A DNA stretch of 64,000 nucleotides from an uncultured Collinsella sp. (GTDB lineage: Bacteria; Actinomycetota; Coriobacteriia; Coriobacteriales; Coriobacteriaceae). The notes beneath the pieces are model-generated. The model was not told the origin of the DNA. It saw only the letters and a list, made by a program, of their open reading frames with translations, and ran no database searches. Position numbers and translations under genes: made by a program. The stretch lies in NCBI GenBank assembly GCA_902464645.1, contig CABQKL010000001.1, forward strand, positions 6,274 to 70,273, given 5' to 3'. Shown one piece after another: positions 1-9,211 of the stretch; the stretch's first letter is position 1; every line of letters begins with the position of its first letter.

Positions 1-47
1 GTCGGGCGGTACTGAAGCCGCTCGGGCAAAAGCGTGGGTTCGGCCAT
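1..47 (-). CDS. hyfI: Hydrogenase-4 small subunit HyfI/HycG, first 15 codons only
   Basis: Only the N-terminus is in the window; the gene runs off the left edge. It begins at ATG (45-47) behind a strong GGAGGAG ribosome binding site, 3 bp after hyfH. The visible residues (MAEPTLLPERLQYRP) are too few to show cluster-binding cysteines. The call rests on position: in hyf operons the gene after hyfH encodes the NuoB-like [NiFe]-hydrogenase small subunit, which passes electrons to the catalytic subunit. Confidence 0.55.
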   Translation of the reverse strand, partial: MAEPTLLPERLQYRP

Positions 48-49
48 GG

Positions 50-766
50 TTACTCCTCCTTCGTTTCAAAATCCATGATGATGCCCTCGACCGGCGCCGG
101 ACCGGCGGGAATCTCGGGCGCATCGGGGTTGAGCTCGCGGTCGATATACTCCGGGTTCACGCCGTGGCCGCCCAGATACTCCATGCCGGGGCCCTGGGGC
201 TCGCCGGACGCAAGCGTCTCGTTGGCAGCCATGCCGGCAGCGTTGCCGGTCTTTACGGCCGAGGCGGCGCGCAGGGCGTCGAGCTCGCGCTTGCACTCCT
301 GGCACATACCGACGGTACGGGCGGCCTGCTCGGCCTCCATGCCGCCGGCCTTTTGCAACAGGCGCTTAGCGTAGTCGATTTCCTTGTGCGGGGCAAACGG
401 CTTGCCGCAGCGCGAGCAGTGCTCGAGCGTGTAGACGCTCTTGCTGGTGAGGTCGTCTTTGCTCATGACGGCCAGCTCAAACTCCTCGGTGAGCTTGATG
501 GCCTCCATGGGGCAGGCCTCCTCGCAGCGGCCGCAGAAGATGCAGCGACCGTAGTCGATCGACCAGGTGATGGTATCGTCCGCAAGGTCGGTGTCCATAC
601 GAATGGCATCGGCCGGGCACGCCACGCCGCAGGCACCGCAGGCGATGCAGAGCTCGGCATTGTGCTCGGGCTTGCCGCGCATGTCCTTGTTGGTGGGAAA
701 CGGCGCAAACGGGTACTTGACCGTCGCGTCGCCGGCCTTGGCGTTAACCTTCCAAAGCTTCAGCAT
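50..766 (-). CDS. hyfH: Formate hydrogenlyase iron-sulfur subunit HyfH/HycF
   Basis: A NuoI-like 8Fe ferredoxin of 238 aa that carries electrons inside the membrane-bound hydrogenase. Two CxxCxxCxxxC motifs are visible (C40/43/46/50 and C75/78/81/85). Two further CxxC pairs follow (HCSRCGKPF and MCQECKREL), as in HycF. The protein is about 60 aa longer than E. coli HycF/HyfH because of a Pro/Gly/Glu-rich C-terminal tail with no obvious motif. An upstream in-frame ATG exists, but the start at 766 is preferred: it sits one base after the hyfG stop with GGAGG upstream. The role is inferred from the family and operon. Confidence 0.92.
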   Translation of the reverse strand: MLKLWKVNAKAGDATVKYPFAPFPTNKDMRGKPEHNAELCIACGACGVACPADAIRMDTDLADDTITWSIDYGRCIFCGRCEEACPMEAIKLTEEFELAVMSKDDLTSKSVYTLEHCSRCGKPFAPHKEIDYAKRLLQKAGGMEAEQAARTVGMCQECKRELDALRAASAVKTGNAAGMAANETLASGEPQGPGMEYLGGHGVNPEYIDRELNPDAPEIPAGPAPVEGIIMDFETKEE

Positions 767-767
767 A

Positions 768-2540
768 TTAGAGCGCCTCCTCATCGAGCGGGGCGGCCAT
801 GGTGCCCTCGCCCGCAAGCGGCGACTTGTCGCGCCAGACGTTTTCGAACTGCTCCTTGTCGAGCACGTGGTCGCGCTTGGCGGCGACATCGGTCACCGTC
901 ACGCGGTCGGTGCAGGAGTAGCACGGGTCGAGCGAACCGACGATCAGCGCAGCGTCGCCCACGGTGTTGCCGCGGAACATGTAGCGCAGGACCGGCCAGT
1001 TGCTGTACGTGGCCGCCTTGGCGCGCCAGCGGTAGCACTTCTGGTTGTTGCCGAGCATGGCCCAGTGCACGTCCTCGCCGCGCGGCGCCTCGGTGGCGCC
1101 GATGGCGTACTTGTGCGGGGTGTACTCCCAATCCGTGGTGAGGATGGGGCCCGACGGGCAGTTCTCGAGCATGGTCTCGATCATGTCGATCGAATCGTAG
1201 ACCTCCTGGATGCGAACGGCGGTACGGCCGAAGGCATCGCAGGTGTCGGCCGTAGCGGCGTGCATCTTTTGAACGTCCGGATCGGCGTAGCCGTCGAAGG
1301 GATGGTCAAAGCGCACGTCGCGGGCATAGCCAGAGCCACGCATGAGCGGGCCGACCGGCGAAAAGTCGCGAGCGATCTTACGGTCGAGAATGCCGATGCC
1401 GCTCGTGCGCTCAATAAAGTTGGGCGTGGAGAGCAAAACGTCGACGAGCTCCTGGACCTCGGAGCGCAGCTGATGGATGGTCGTGAGCGTGGAGAGCTTC
1501 TGCTCGGCCAGGATGTCGCGACGCACGCCACCGATCACATTGAGGCCATAGGTCTTACGGTGGCCGGAGAGTTTCTCGGCCAGGTCCATGGACTTCTCGC
1601 GAACGCGGAAGAACTGCTGGAAGCCGGAATCGAAGCCGGTGTAGTGCGATGCGAGGCCAATGTTGAGCAGGTGCGAGTGCAGGCGCTCGACCTCGAGCAT
1701 GATGGCGCGGATGTACTGCGCGCGCGGCGGGACGTGAATGCCCTGGGCGCGCTCGACAGCCTCGGCGTAGGCCACCGAGTGGGCGCAGCCGCAGATGCCG
1801 CAGATGCGGTCGGCAAGGAACGTGACGGCATCATAGTTCAGGCGCGTCTCGGCGACCTTCTCCATGCCGCGGTGCACGTAGAACAGACGATAGTCGGCGT
1901 CGACGATCGTCTCGCCCTCGACGAACAGGCGGAAGTGGCCGGGCTCGTCGGAGGTAATGTGCAGCGGGCCCATGGGGACGAGCGTGGTCTCCTTGCCCTT
2001 GGTGTCGGCCAAGAACTCGTAGTTTTCCATGTCGCTCGCGGGAGCGGGACGGAAACGGTAATCCATCGAATCCTTGCGCAACGGGTACAGCCCGCTGGGC
2101 CAATCATCGGGCAGCACGAGGCGACGACGGTCGGGCAGACCCTCGGGGATCAGGCCGAACATGTCGCGCAGCTCGCGCTCGCCCCACACGCAGGCGGGGA
2201 CGAACGGCGTCACGGACGGGAACGTCATCTTGGCGGGATCGACCTCGGTGCGCACGGTCACCCAGCCGGGATCCTCCCCCTCCATGGAGATGACGTAGTA
2301 CACGGCGTAACGGCCGCACAGGCTGCGCTCATCGTTGCCGATGATCACGGGAATCCAGCCGTAGCGCTCGTAGTACAGGTAGTGGACGGCCTCGGGCAGC
2401 TTGTCCTGCTTGACGGTAATCGTCAGCTGGTCCTCGCACTGCCACTCAACCTTCTCGATAGCGCCCGGCACTGCGGCGCGCAGGGCCTCGACGTGGCTTT
2501 CGCAACGACGAGCGTAGTCCTTCTTTTCAGGTTCTGCCAT
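768..2540 (-). CDS. hyfG: Hydrogenase-4 large (catalytic) subunit HyfG/HycE
   Basis: 590 aa. The N-terminal part (about 1-165) is NuoC-like and the rest is the NuoD-like [NiFe] catalytic domain that reduces protons to H2. Nickel-binding motifs are intact: CGIC at 247-250 (context DRICGICGCAHS) and DPCYSC near the C-terminus (C540, C543). A tail of about 44 aa follows DPCYSCTDR. In HycE the tail after this arginine is removed by a maturation protease such as HycI; no such protease gene is in the window. All four ligands are cysteine, so this is not a selenocysteine hydrogenase. The gene starts 4 bp after hyfF. Confidence 0.96.
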   Translation of the reverse strand: MAEPEKKDYARRCESHVEALRAAVPGAIEKVEWQCEDQLTITVKQDKLPEAVHYLYYERYGWIPVIIGNDERSLCGRYAVYYVISMEGEDPGWVTVRTEVDPAKMTFPSVTPFVPACVWGERELRDMFGLIPEGLPDRRRLVLPDDWPSGLYPLRKDSMDYRFRPAPASDMENYEFLADTKGKETTLVPMGPLHITSDEPGHFRLFVEGETIVDADYRLFYVHRGMEKVAETRLNYDAVTFLADRICGICGCAHSVAYAEAVERAQGIHVPPRAQYIRAIMLEVERLHSHLLNIGLASHYTGFDSGFQQFFRVREKSMDLAEKLSGHRKTYGLNVIGGVRRDILAEQKLSTLTTIHQLRSEVQELVDVLLSTPNFIERTSGIGILDRKIARDFSPVGPLMRGSGYARDVRFDHPFDGYADPDVQKMHAATADTCDAFGRTAVRIQEVYDSIDMIETMLENCPSGPILTTDWEYTPHKYAIGATEAPRGEDVHWAMLGNNQKCYRWRAKAATYSNWPVLRYMFRGNTVGDAALIVGSLDPCYSCTDRVTVTDVAAKRDHVLDKEQFENVWRDKSPLAGEGTMAAPLDEEAL

Positions 2541-2544
2541 GGTG

Positions 2545-4110
2545 CTAATTCACCTCGCTTGTCTTGGTCTGGGAACTGAACACCATGCGGTAGAGAGGAG
2601 CCTCGTGGAGCTCTTCGACGCTCTGGTTCAAAACGACGGACGTTGCATCCTCGACGCCGCTCGTGATGGCGACCGGGGTGGCGATACCGAACCACATGAC
2701 CACGATCGCGAGGGCGATCTCGGGGATGATCATGAGGGCGGGCACCTCGTGGCGCTTCATGCCCTCGGGCGCCTTGCCGAAGATGGACTTGAGCGCGATG
2801 CCGGTAAGGGCAAAGTACACGCCGGTGAGGCCAGTGGCCACGAGCACGACCACCCAGATGGGACCGGACTGGACGCCGGCCACGAAGGTGAGGAACTCGG
2901 AGATGAACAGGGCGAACGGCGGGAAGGCGGCGAGCGCGAGCAGGGCGATGATGGTGAGCGCTGCCGTGACGGGAGCGATCTCGACGACGCCCTTGATCTT
3001 GTTCAGGTCGCGGGTGTGGTAGATGTGCTGGATGTTACCGGCCATGCAGAAGGCGAGCGCCTTCGTGAAACCGTGGAAGATGCAGTGCAGCAGGCAGGCG
3101 GCGATACCGAGCGGACCACCGATACCCAGGCACAGCGCGACCACGCCGACGTTGTCGACGGAGGAGTACGCGAAGCGGCGCTTGATATCGTCCTGCTTAA
3201 AGATGCACAGGGCGGCCACCAGGATGGACAGCGTGCCCAGGATGAGCAGGAGCGTACGCGGATAGGTGTCGCCCACCGTGATGATGGACAGGGAGTAGAA
3301 GCGGATGATCACCAGCATGGCGCACTTGAGCAGCACGCCCGAGAGCAGCGCGGAGACCGGGCTCGGAGCCTGGGAGTGCGCGTCGGGCAGCCAAGTGTGC
3401 ATGGGAAACAGGCCCGCCTTGGTGCCGAAGCCGATGACGATGAACGCGAACGCGAGGCGCACGAGCATCGGGTCGAACTGGTCGGCGTAGGGCATGATGG
3501 AGGTGAGGAAGGCTGCCTCATGCGCGTTGGGCATGATATCGGCGGCGTTCGCGTAGATGAGCAGCGTGCCGAACAGGCCGAAGGCCACGCCGGCGGTGCA
3601 GACCATCGCGTACTTCCAAGACGCCTCGAGCGCCTGCTTGTTCTTGTAGATGCCCACGAGGAACACGGTCGACAGCGTGGTGGCCTCGACCGCCGCCCAG
3701 GTGAGGATGATGTTGTTGGACAGGCAGGCGAGCAGCATCGTGAAAACGAACAGGCTAAACAGCGCGTAGTACTGCTTGGTGCGCTCGGCCGGCATGGTCT
3801 TCTCCTCGATATCGATCTTGATATAGGAGATGGAGTACACGCCGGTGATGAACCCGATGATGCCTACCAGAAGGACGAAGATCGACGAGAGCGAATCGAG
3901 ATGGAGCCACAGGCCCAAAGCGTCGATATTCTGCCCGCTCGAGAGCATGGTTCCCGCGGTGACGACCGAAAGGACGAGGGTCGCCGCGACGGAGATGGTG
4001 TTGAGCCCCGCAAAGACGCTGTAGGACGTCGTCTTGGGGAGCGCAGCCATAATCAGGGAGAACACGAGGGGACAAGCGAGCAGGGCGACCGTCAGCATTG
4101 AAACATCCAT
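2545..4110 (-). CDS. hyfF: Hydrogenase-4 membrane subunit HyfF (antiporter-like)
   Basis: 521 aa, close to the E. coli HyfF length, almost entirely hydrophobic with about 14 membrane segments. It belongs to the NuoL/M/N-Mrp antiporter-like family proposed to translocate ions in energy-conserving hydrogenases. Typical features are a conserved glutamate in the EATTLSTVFLVG segment, a lysine in the GTKAGLFPMHTWLPDAH segment and a histidine in LLHCIFHGFTKAL. Its start lies 3 bp after hyfE with an AAGGGG ribosome binding site. The ion moved (H+ or Na+) cannot be read from the sequence. Confidence 0.93.
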   Translation of the reverse strand: MDVSMLTVALLACPLVFSLIMAALPKTTSYSVFAGLNTISVAATLVLSVVTAGTMLSSGQNIDALGLWLHLDSLSSIFVLLVGIIGFITGVYSISYIKIDIEEKTMPAERTKQYYALFSLFVFTMLLACLSNNIILTWAAVEATTLSTVFLVGIYKNKQALEASWKYAMVCTAGVAFGLFGTLLIYANAADIMPNAHEAAFLTSIMPYADQFDPMLVRLAFAFIVIGFGTKAGLFPMHTWLPDAHSQAPSPVSALLSGVLLKCAMLVIIRFYSLSIITVGDTYPRTLLLILGTLSILVAALCIFKQDDIKRRFAYSSVDNVGVVALCLGIGGPLGIAACLLHCIFHGFTKALAFCMAGNIQHIYHTRDLNKIKGVVEIAPVTAALTIIALLALAAFPPFALFISEFLTFVAGVQSGPIWVVVLVATGLTGVYFALTGIALKSIFGKAPEGMKRHEVPALMIIPEIALAIVVMWFGIATPVAITSGVEDATSVVLNQSVEELHEAPLYRMVFSSQTKTSEVN

Positions 4111-4113
4111 GGC

Positions 4114-4767
4114 CTACCCCTTCAATTCGGTCAGGTCGTGGGAGTCGAGCGACTTGGTGTCGTTCCAGATCCTCACGACGACGGCGGACATGATGATGAC
4201 GGCGAAAATGGCGTCGGTGGCGATGCCGATCTCGATGATCTCGGGGGCCGTGGGCGCGAGCAGGGCGAGCGTCACGTGGCTACCGTTCTCCATAAGGCAG
4301 TACCCGAAGATTTGCTTGAGGATGTTGCGCTGGGAGATGATGCACGTGAGGCCGACGAAGAAGTGCGCGAAGCTGATGGCGAGGGCCGGAGTAGCCACCT
4401 CAGCGGTGGGCAGGCTCAGGCGCGTGACCACCGCGAAGCAGATGGCCACCTCCAGACCGGTGAGGATGATGGTCCAGGCCGGCTTGATGGAGGAGGTCAG
4501 CGTGCTATCGGCAGGCGAACCCATCTTTTTGTAGGCACGGTTGAGAATGAACGGAACGAGGATCACCTTGGTGACGAAGGCCGACGCGGCCCACATGAGA
4601 AGCTCGGTGGCACCGGTGGTGAGGCCCAGGGTGAGCAGCACGCCCACCAGGACAACCGACTGGATCGCGTACCACTTAATGGCGGACGGGATGGTCTTCG
4701 AGACGACCACCATGGTGGAGGTCACGATCAGAAGACCGCCCAGGATATTGACTAACGAATAACCCAT
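4114..4767 (-). CDS. hyfE: Hydrogenase-4 membrane subunit HyfE (NuoK-like)
   Basis: 217 aa, matching the roughly 216 aa of E. coli HyfE. It has about six to seven hydrophobic segments and a NuoK-like arrangement, with acidic residues inside the membrane part (for example the LEVAICF segment). It is a small membrane-arm subunit thought to help couple hydrogenase electron flow to ion movement. It starts 10 bp after hyfD behind AGGAGG. Identity is supported by length, hydropathy and its place between the two antiporter-like genes. Confidence 0.9.
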   Translation of the reverse strand: MGYSLVNILGGLLIVTSTMVVVSKTIPSAIKWYAIQSVVLVGVLLTLGLTTGATELLMWAASAFVTKVILVPFILNRAYKKMGSPADSTLTSSIKPAWTIILTGLEVAICFAVVTRLSLPTAEVATPALAISFAHFFVGLTCIISQRNILKQIFGYCLMENGSHVTLALLAPTAPEIIEIGIATDAIFAVIIMSAVVVRIWNDTKSLDSHDLTELKG

Positions 4768-4777
4768 GTCCTACCTC

Positions 4778-6235
4778 CTAACCCATCCAACTAGAGGACA
4801 GAGGACCGGCGACGACGACCATGATCATGAGGACGACGAACACGAACGCCATGGCGCGCGGAAGGGGCTGGCCGGCGGCCACGGTCTCGCTCGGCTCACC
4901 GGGCAGGACCTTACCCATCCAACGCAGGAACCATGCGAAGGTGGCGACGGTCTCGACGACCATGACGCACACGAGGACGAAGATGACCGTGTTGGAAGCA
5001 CCAACCGCGAAGCCACCGGAAATAATCTGGAACTTGGAGAAGAACGTGCTCATGGGGGGCACGCCGGCGATAGCGGTCGCGGCGACCGCGAAGCCCACGC
5101 CCGTGACCGGGTACTTCTTCATGAGGCCCTGGATCTTGGGCAACATACGGGTTCCCAGCGTGAAGCTGAGGGAGCCGGCGATGAGGAAGAACAGGGTCTT
5201 GGTGAACGCGTGGTTGAAGATGTGCTCGACGGCGCCGTTGAACGCCATCTGGCTTCCGAACACGGAGAGGCCCAGGCCGAAGAACACGTAGGCGAGCTGC
5301 GCGATCGTCGAGAAGGCGAGCAGGCGCTTCATATCCTTCTGGGGCAGGTACATGAGGAAGCCGAAGAGCATGGTCACGACGGCGTCGATGATGGCGACCC
5401 AACCGACGATCTCGGGGATATCGCCGGCACTCGCAAGAGCGCGGGCGAACACGCACACGCCGACCTTCACCATGGACGCGCCATGGAGGTAGGCGGAAAC
5501 GGGCGTGGGGGCCTCCATTGCGGAGGGCAGCCACATGTAGAGCGGGAACTGGGCGGACTTGGCCCAAGCGGCGAACAGGATGAGCAGCAGCACGACGGTC
5601 TTCATACCGGAATCGAGCTGGGAGATCGCGCTCAGCGCGAACGTGCCGGTTCCGGCGAACAGGAAGGCCGCGCCGATGTAGAGTCCCAGAGCGCCGATAT
5701 GGGTGATGATGAGCGCCTTCATACCGGCCTTCTTGGCCGTGGGCGTCATGTAGTAGCTGATGAGGCCCCAGGAGCACACGCCGGTGATCTCGAAGAAAAC
5801 GAGCTGGCCGACGATGGTGGAGCTGTAGGCGAGACCGGCCATGGCGCCGATGAACGTGGAGAAGTACACGTAGAAGCGGCGACGGGGCGCGTCGGGATGC
5901 TCCTTGTTCTTATCGCTCATGTACGGGAACGAATAGATGACGACGAGCAGGCCGATAGCGACGAACGCGGGTGCGAGCAGCGTGCTCATCCGGTCGAATA
6001 TGAAGCCCATGACCAAGGTCTGGCCCATACTCGCCCAGGTTACATCGACCGCGTTCATGCCGTTTCCGGCAAACGTCGCGGCCAAGCCAACGGAAGCGAC
6101 CGTGGCGATGCCGCCGGCAAAGGCGCAGATCCATTTAGCGTAGGGACGCGGCAGCATGACGATGAGCAGGGAGCCCAGCATGGGGACGGCGATCGCCACC
6201 ATGGCAAAGAGGGACAAGCTCGATTCGATTGACAT
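4778..6235 (-). CDS. hyfD: Hydrogenase-4 membrane subunit HyfD (antiporter-like)
   Basis: 485 aa, compared with about 479 in E. coli HyfD. A multi-spanning NuoN/MrpD-like protein with the family signature around AKSAQFPLYMWLPSAMEAPTP (membrane lysine followed by the proline-rich loop) and HNAHAFTK-type residues (EHIFNHAFTKTL). Together with hyfB and hyfF it gives three antiporter-like subunits, which is what separates Hyf from the simpler Hyc complex, where only one is present. It starts behind GGGAGA and is co-directional and nearly contiguous with its neighbours. Confidence 0.92.
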   Translation of the reverse strand: MSIESSLSLFAMVAIAVPMLGSLLIVMLPRPYAKWICAFAGGIATVASVGLAATFAGNGMNAVDVTWASMGQTLVMGFIFDRMSTLLAPAFVAIGLLVVIYSFPYMSDKNKEHPDAPRRRFYVYFSTFIGAMAGLAYSSTIVGQLVFFEITGVCSWGLISYYMTPTAKKAGMKALIITHIGALGLYIGAAFLFAGTGTFALSAISQLDSGMKTVVLLLILFAAWAKSAQFPLYMWLPSAMEAPTPVSAYLHGASMVKVGVCVFARALASAGDIPEIVGWVAIIDAVVTMLFGFLMYLPQKDMKRLLAFSTIAQLAYVFFGLGLSVFGSQMAFNGAVEHIFNHAFTKTLFFLIAGSLSFTLGTRMLPKIQGLMKKYPVTGVGFAVAATAIAGVPPMSTFFSKFQIISGGFAVGASNTVIFVLVCVMVVETVATFAWFLRWMGKVLPGEPSETVAAGQPLPRAMAFVFVVLMIMVVVAGPLSSSWMG

Positions 6236-6251
6236 AGTTTCTCCCTTCTCC

Positions 6252-7175
6252 CTACACGCCTACGACGACGAAGACGAACGCGAGGACCGCGATGCCGACG
6301 ACGGCCCAGGTCTGGTTACCGAGCACCTTGAAGCGCGAACGGGAAACGGAGTTCTCGAGCACGCCGCAGACAACGAAATCGACCAGGCACTTGACAAGGA
6401 AGACGACGGCGCCCACGAGAGCGGTGACGCCGATGGTCGCGGGCTCTCCCCAGGGGATGAAGATGGAGGTGAACCAAGCGACGACCACGACCTGCTTCAT
6501 GCCCATGGCGAGCTTCATCATGGCCAGGGACGGGCCGGAGAGCTCGGCGAGCGGGCCCTCCTGGAGCTCCTGCTCGGCTTCGGCCTGATCGAACGGAAGC
6601 TTGCCGAGCTCCATATAGCAGGCGGCCGCGAAGGCGACGCCGGCGAGGATGACGGCGACGACGCTCGAGACGTTGCCCGTAACGATGTGCTGACCCATGG
6701 TCGCAATGTCCGTGGAGCCGCACACGATGGCGACGGTAAACAGCGCGATGAGCATGGACGGCTCGATGAGCACGCTCATGAGGAGCTCGCGGATACAGCC
6801 GAAGCCCGCGTAGGCGTTGGAGGAATCCACGCCGGACAGCGCGAAGAAGAAACGGGACAGCGCGAGCGCGTACATGATGGTGATGGCGTCACCAAAGACG
6901 GGTATGGGGCTCTCGAGCGTGAACATGGGCAGGCCCATGGCGAGCATGAACGACACCGCGAGGAACAGCGGCGGCATGATGCGCAGCACGAAGCTCGAGT
7001 CGGAACTCACGGACTCGGGACGCGCCATGAGCTTCGCGAGGTCCCGGTAATCCTGAAGGATGGACGGACCGCGGCGATTGTGCATCTTCGCGCGAATCAC
7101 ACGGGCGAGGCCGGAGAAGAAGGGCGCGACCAGCATGACCACGAGGCCCTGCGCTATCGCAAGAACGATGTTCAT
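6252..7175 (-). CDS. hyfC: Hydrogenase-4 membrane subunit HyfC/HycD (NuoH-like)
   Basis: 307 aa NuoH-like subunit that anchors the soluble hydrogenase module to the membrane arm. Characteristic stretches include RAKMHNRRGPSILQDYRDLAKL near residue 30 and the acidic loop FDQAEAEQELQEGPLAELSGP around 200-220, typical of the NuoH/HycD family quinone-site-like loop. About eight hydrophobic helices are visible. Length (E. coli HyfC about 315) and order match a hyf operon. AGAGG precedes the ATG. Confidence 0.93.
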   Translation of the reverse strand: MNIVLAIAQGLVVMLVAPFFSGLARVIRAKMHNRRGPSILQDYRDLAKLMARPESVSSDSSFVLRIMPPLFLAVSFMLAMGLPMFTLESPIPVFGDAITIMYALALSRFFFALSGVDSSNAYAGFGCIRELLMSVLIEPSMLIALFTVAIVCGSTDIATMGQHIVTGNVSSVVAVILAGVAFAAACYMELGKLPFDQAEAEQELQEGPLAELSGPSLAMMKLAMGMKQVVVVAWFTSIFIPWGEPATIGVTALVGAVVFLVKCLVDFVVCGVLENSVSRSRFKVLGNQTWAVVGIAVLAFVFVVVGV

Positions 7176-7192
7176 AATATCCTCTCCCCTCT

Positions 7193-9211
7193 CTAGACCA
7201 TGACCACGGCGAGCACGAGGAAGACCACGAGCGCCGCGACGATGTAGCAGATGTATACGGAGTAGTTGCCGCCCTCGATCTTGGAGGCGAGGCCGGCCAG
7301 CTTATCGGCACCCTCGCTCGGTGCATCGACCAGGAAGCGGTCGGGCAGGGGCTCAACGCCCTGGGCGACACCGGTGAGCTTCTGGAACACGTGCGCGATG
7401 GACCAGCAGATCTTGGTGCATACCTCGCGCAGGGTGTAGAGCGGGCCCATGAAGAGCTCTACGTCTGACGCGAAGCTCGTGGCGACGACGGGCATGTGCT
7501 CGTTGGGCTCGTAGCCGCACGCCCAAGGGTCGGTCTTCTTAGCGGGGGCCTTGGTGCCGAGGCAGGACCTCAACACGAACGCGAGGCCGGTGAGGACCAC
7601 GAGCGCGATGGCGATCGCGGGGGTGGAGGTGGCGGCACCGGAAATCTCGTTCACCAGAGACACGCCCGAGGTGGCTGTGACGGCAGAGCCGGCAAGCACG
7701 CTCTGGGCGACGTCGCCCAGAACCGGGGCGATGACGGGAGAGCCGATTCCCAGCACCACGCAGATGGCCGCGAGGAGCATCTGCGAGAACAACATCGGAG
7801 CCGGGGACTCCTTGGCGTTCGCGGCCTCCTGGGAACGAGGGCTGCTCGCGAACGAGACGCCGTAGGCCTTCACGAAGCACGTGACGGCCAGGGCACCGGT
7901 GATGGCGAGGGCGGCCGCGGAGGCGACGGCGAACACCATGACGACCGGGTCGGAGAGCGTCGAGATGTTGAACAGGGACTGGTAGGTGAACCACTCGGAA
8001 ACGAAGCCGTTGAGCGGCGGGATAGCCGAGATGGCAAGGGCACCGATGAGGAAGCAGACGGCCGTGACCGGCATACGGCGGAACAGGCCGCCCATCTTCT
8101 CCATGTTGCGCGTACCCGTGGCATAGAGCAGGGAGCCCGCGCCGAGGAACAGCTCGCCCTTGAACATGGCGTGGTTGAGCGTGTGGTAGAGGGCGGCCAT
8201 GAGCGCGATCGTCGCGATGACGTCGTTGCCCAGGGCGTGCGCCGTCATGGACGCGCCGACACCGAGCAAGATGATGCCGATGTTCTCGACGGAGTGGTAG
8301 GCCAGCAGGCGCTTAATGTCGTGCTCGTGGAGGGCGTAGACGACGCCCAGGACCGACGAGATGGATCCAAAGACCAGGACCATGAGGCCCCACCAGAGCT
8401 GGACGCCCGAACCCGCGAGCAGGTCGAGACCGACCTTGAGGATTCCCAGGATGCCGATCTTGATCATGCCGCCGGACATGAGGGCGGACACGTTGGACGG
8501 CGCCTCGGGGTGCGCCTGGGGCAGCCAGGAGTGCAGCGGGATGATACCGGCCTTTGCGCCGAATCCGAAGAACGCGAGGACGAAGCACGCGGAGGAGACG
8601 GCGGGTCCAAAGTCATGCGTACGGAAATCACTGAAGCTGAAGGAACCGCCCACGCCGTTGGTCATGAGCAGGAAGCTCGCCATGATAAGGACAAAGCCCA
8701 CGTGCGCGATGACGAAGTAGAGCCAACCGCCCCTAATGGAGTTCTTGTTCTCCTCGATAACGACAAGGAAGTAGCTCGTAAGGGACATGAGCTCAAAGGC
8801 GACCAGGAACCAGAACACGTTGTCGGCAGTGATGACGAGCATCATCGAGGCGACGAAGGTGTTCATGAAGAAACCGGCGCGCCCGACCTTGCCCGGGTAC
8901 TCATCGAAGTAGGACAGACCGTAGATGAAGCCCGCAAAGGCGAGGATTGAGATGAGGACCACGATCAGGCCCGCAAGGCCGTTGAGCAAGAGCTCGAGAC
9001 GGGCGAACGGGAAAAAGAAGACCGTGTTGAGGGACGAAACGTCGCCAAGCACGGCCTCGAGGCCCGCGATGAACGACAGCACGGCCGCGACGGCGCCGAT
9101 CAGGCAGCCGGCGGTCTTGGCGGCGTTGTCGGCCTTGATCAGCAGAACCGAGGCGAGCGCACCGATGCACGAGACGGCAAGCGATGCGATAAACAGCGTC
9201 ATGCTATCCAT
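7193..9211 (-). CDS. hyfB: Hydrogenase-4 membrane subunit HyfB (NuoL-like)
   Basis: 672 aa, the same length as E. coli HyfB. An antiporter-like membrane subunit with the GAKAGIIPLHSWLPQAHPEAPS signature near residue 220, HALNHAMFKG-type histidines (YHTLNHAMFKGELF) and a C-terminal amphipathic part ending in a final membrane helix. It overlaps the hyfA stop by 8 bp, so translation is probably coupled. It would form the distal ion-pumping module of the formate hydrogenlyase. The start is set by GAAGGGAG upstream of ATG 9211. Confidence 0.94.
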   Translation of the reverse strand: MDSMTLFIASLAVSCIGALASVLLIKADNAAKTAGCLIGAVAAVLSFIAGLEAVLGDVSSLNTVFFFPFARLELLLNGLAGLIVVLISILAFAGFIYGLSYFDEYPGKVGRAGFFMNTFVASMMLVITADNVFWFLVAFELMSLTSYFLVVIEENKNSIRGGWLYFVIAHVGFVLIMASFLLMTNGVGGSFSFSDFRTHDFGPAVSSACFVLAFFGFGAKAGIIPLHSWLPQAHPEAPSNVSALMSGGMIKIGILGILKVGLDLLAGSGVQLWWGLMVLVFGSISSVLGVVYALHEHDIKRLLAYHSVENIGIILLGVGASMTAHALGNDVIATIALMAALYHTLNHAMFKGELFLGAGSLLYATGTRNMEKMGGLFRRMPVTAVCFLIGALAISAIPPLNGFVSEWFTYQSLFNISTLSDPVVMVFAVASAAALAITGALAVTCFVKAYGVSFASSPRSQEAANAKESPAPMLFSQMLLAAICVVLGIGSPVIAPVLGDVAQSVLAGSAVTATSGVSLVNEISGAATSTPAIAIALVVLTGLAFVLRSCLGTKAPAKKTDPWACGYEPNEHMPVVATSFASDVELFMGPLYTLREVCTKICWSIAHVFQKLTGVAQGVEPLPDRFLVDAPSEGADKLAGLASKIEGGNYSVYICYIVAALVVFLVLAVVMV

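Noticed and set aside
567..2579. Long plus-strand open frame opposite hyfG
   Set aside because: It is antisense to a gene with clear hydrogenase motifs, has His/Asp/Gly-rich composition typical of a shadow of G+C-rich code and no ribosome binding site.
2539..6232. Plus-strand open frames of about 500 aa opposite hyfF and hyfD
   Set aside because: Asp/Glu/His/Arg-rich translations with no motif; mirror images of hydrophobic membrane genes on the minus strand.
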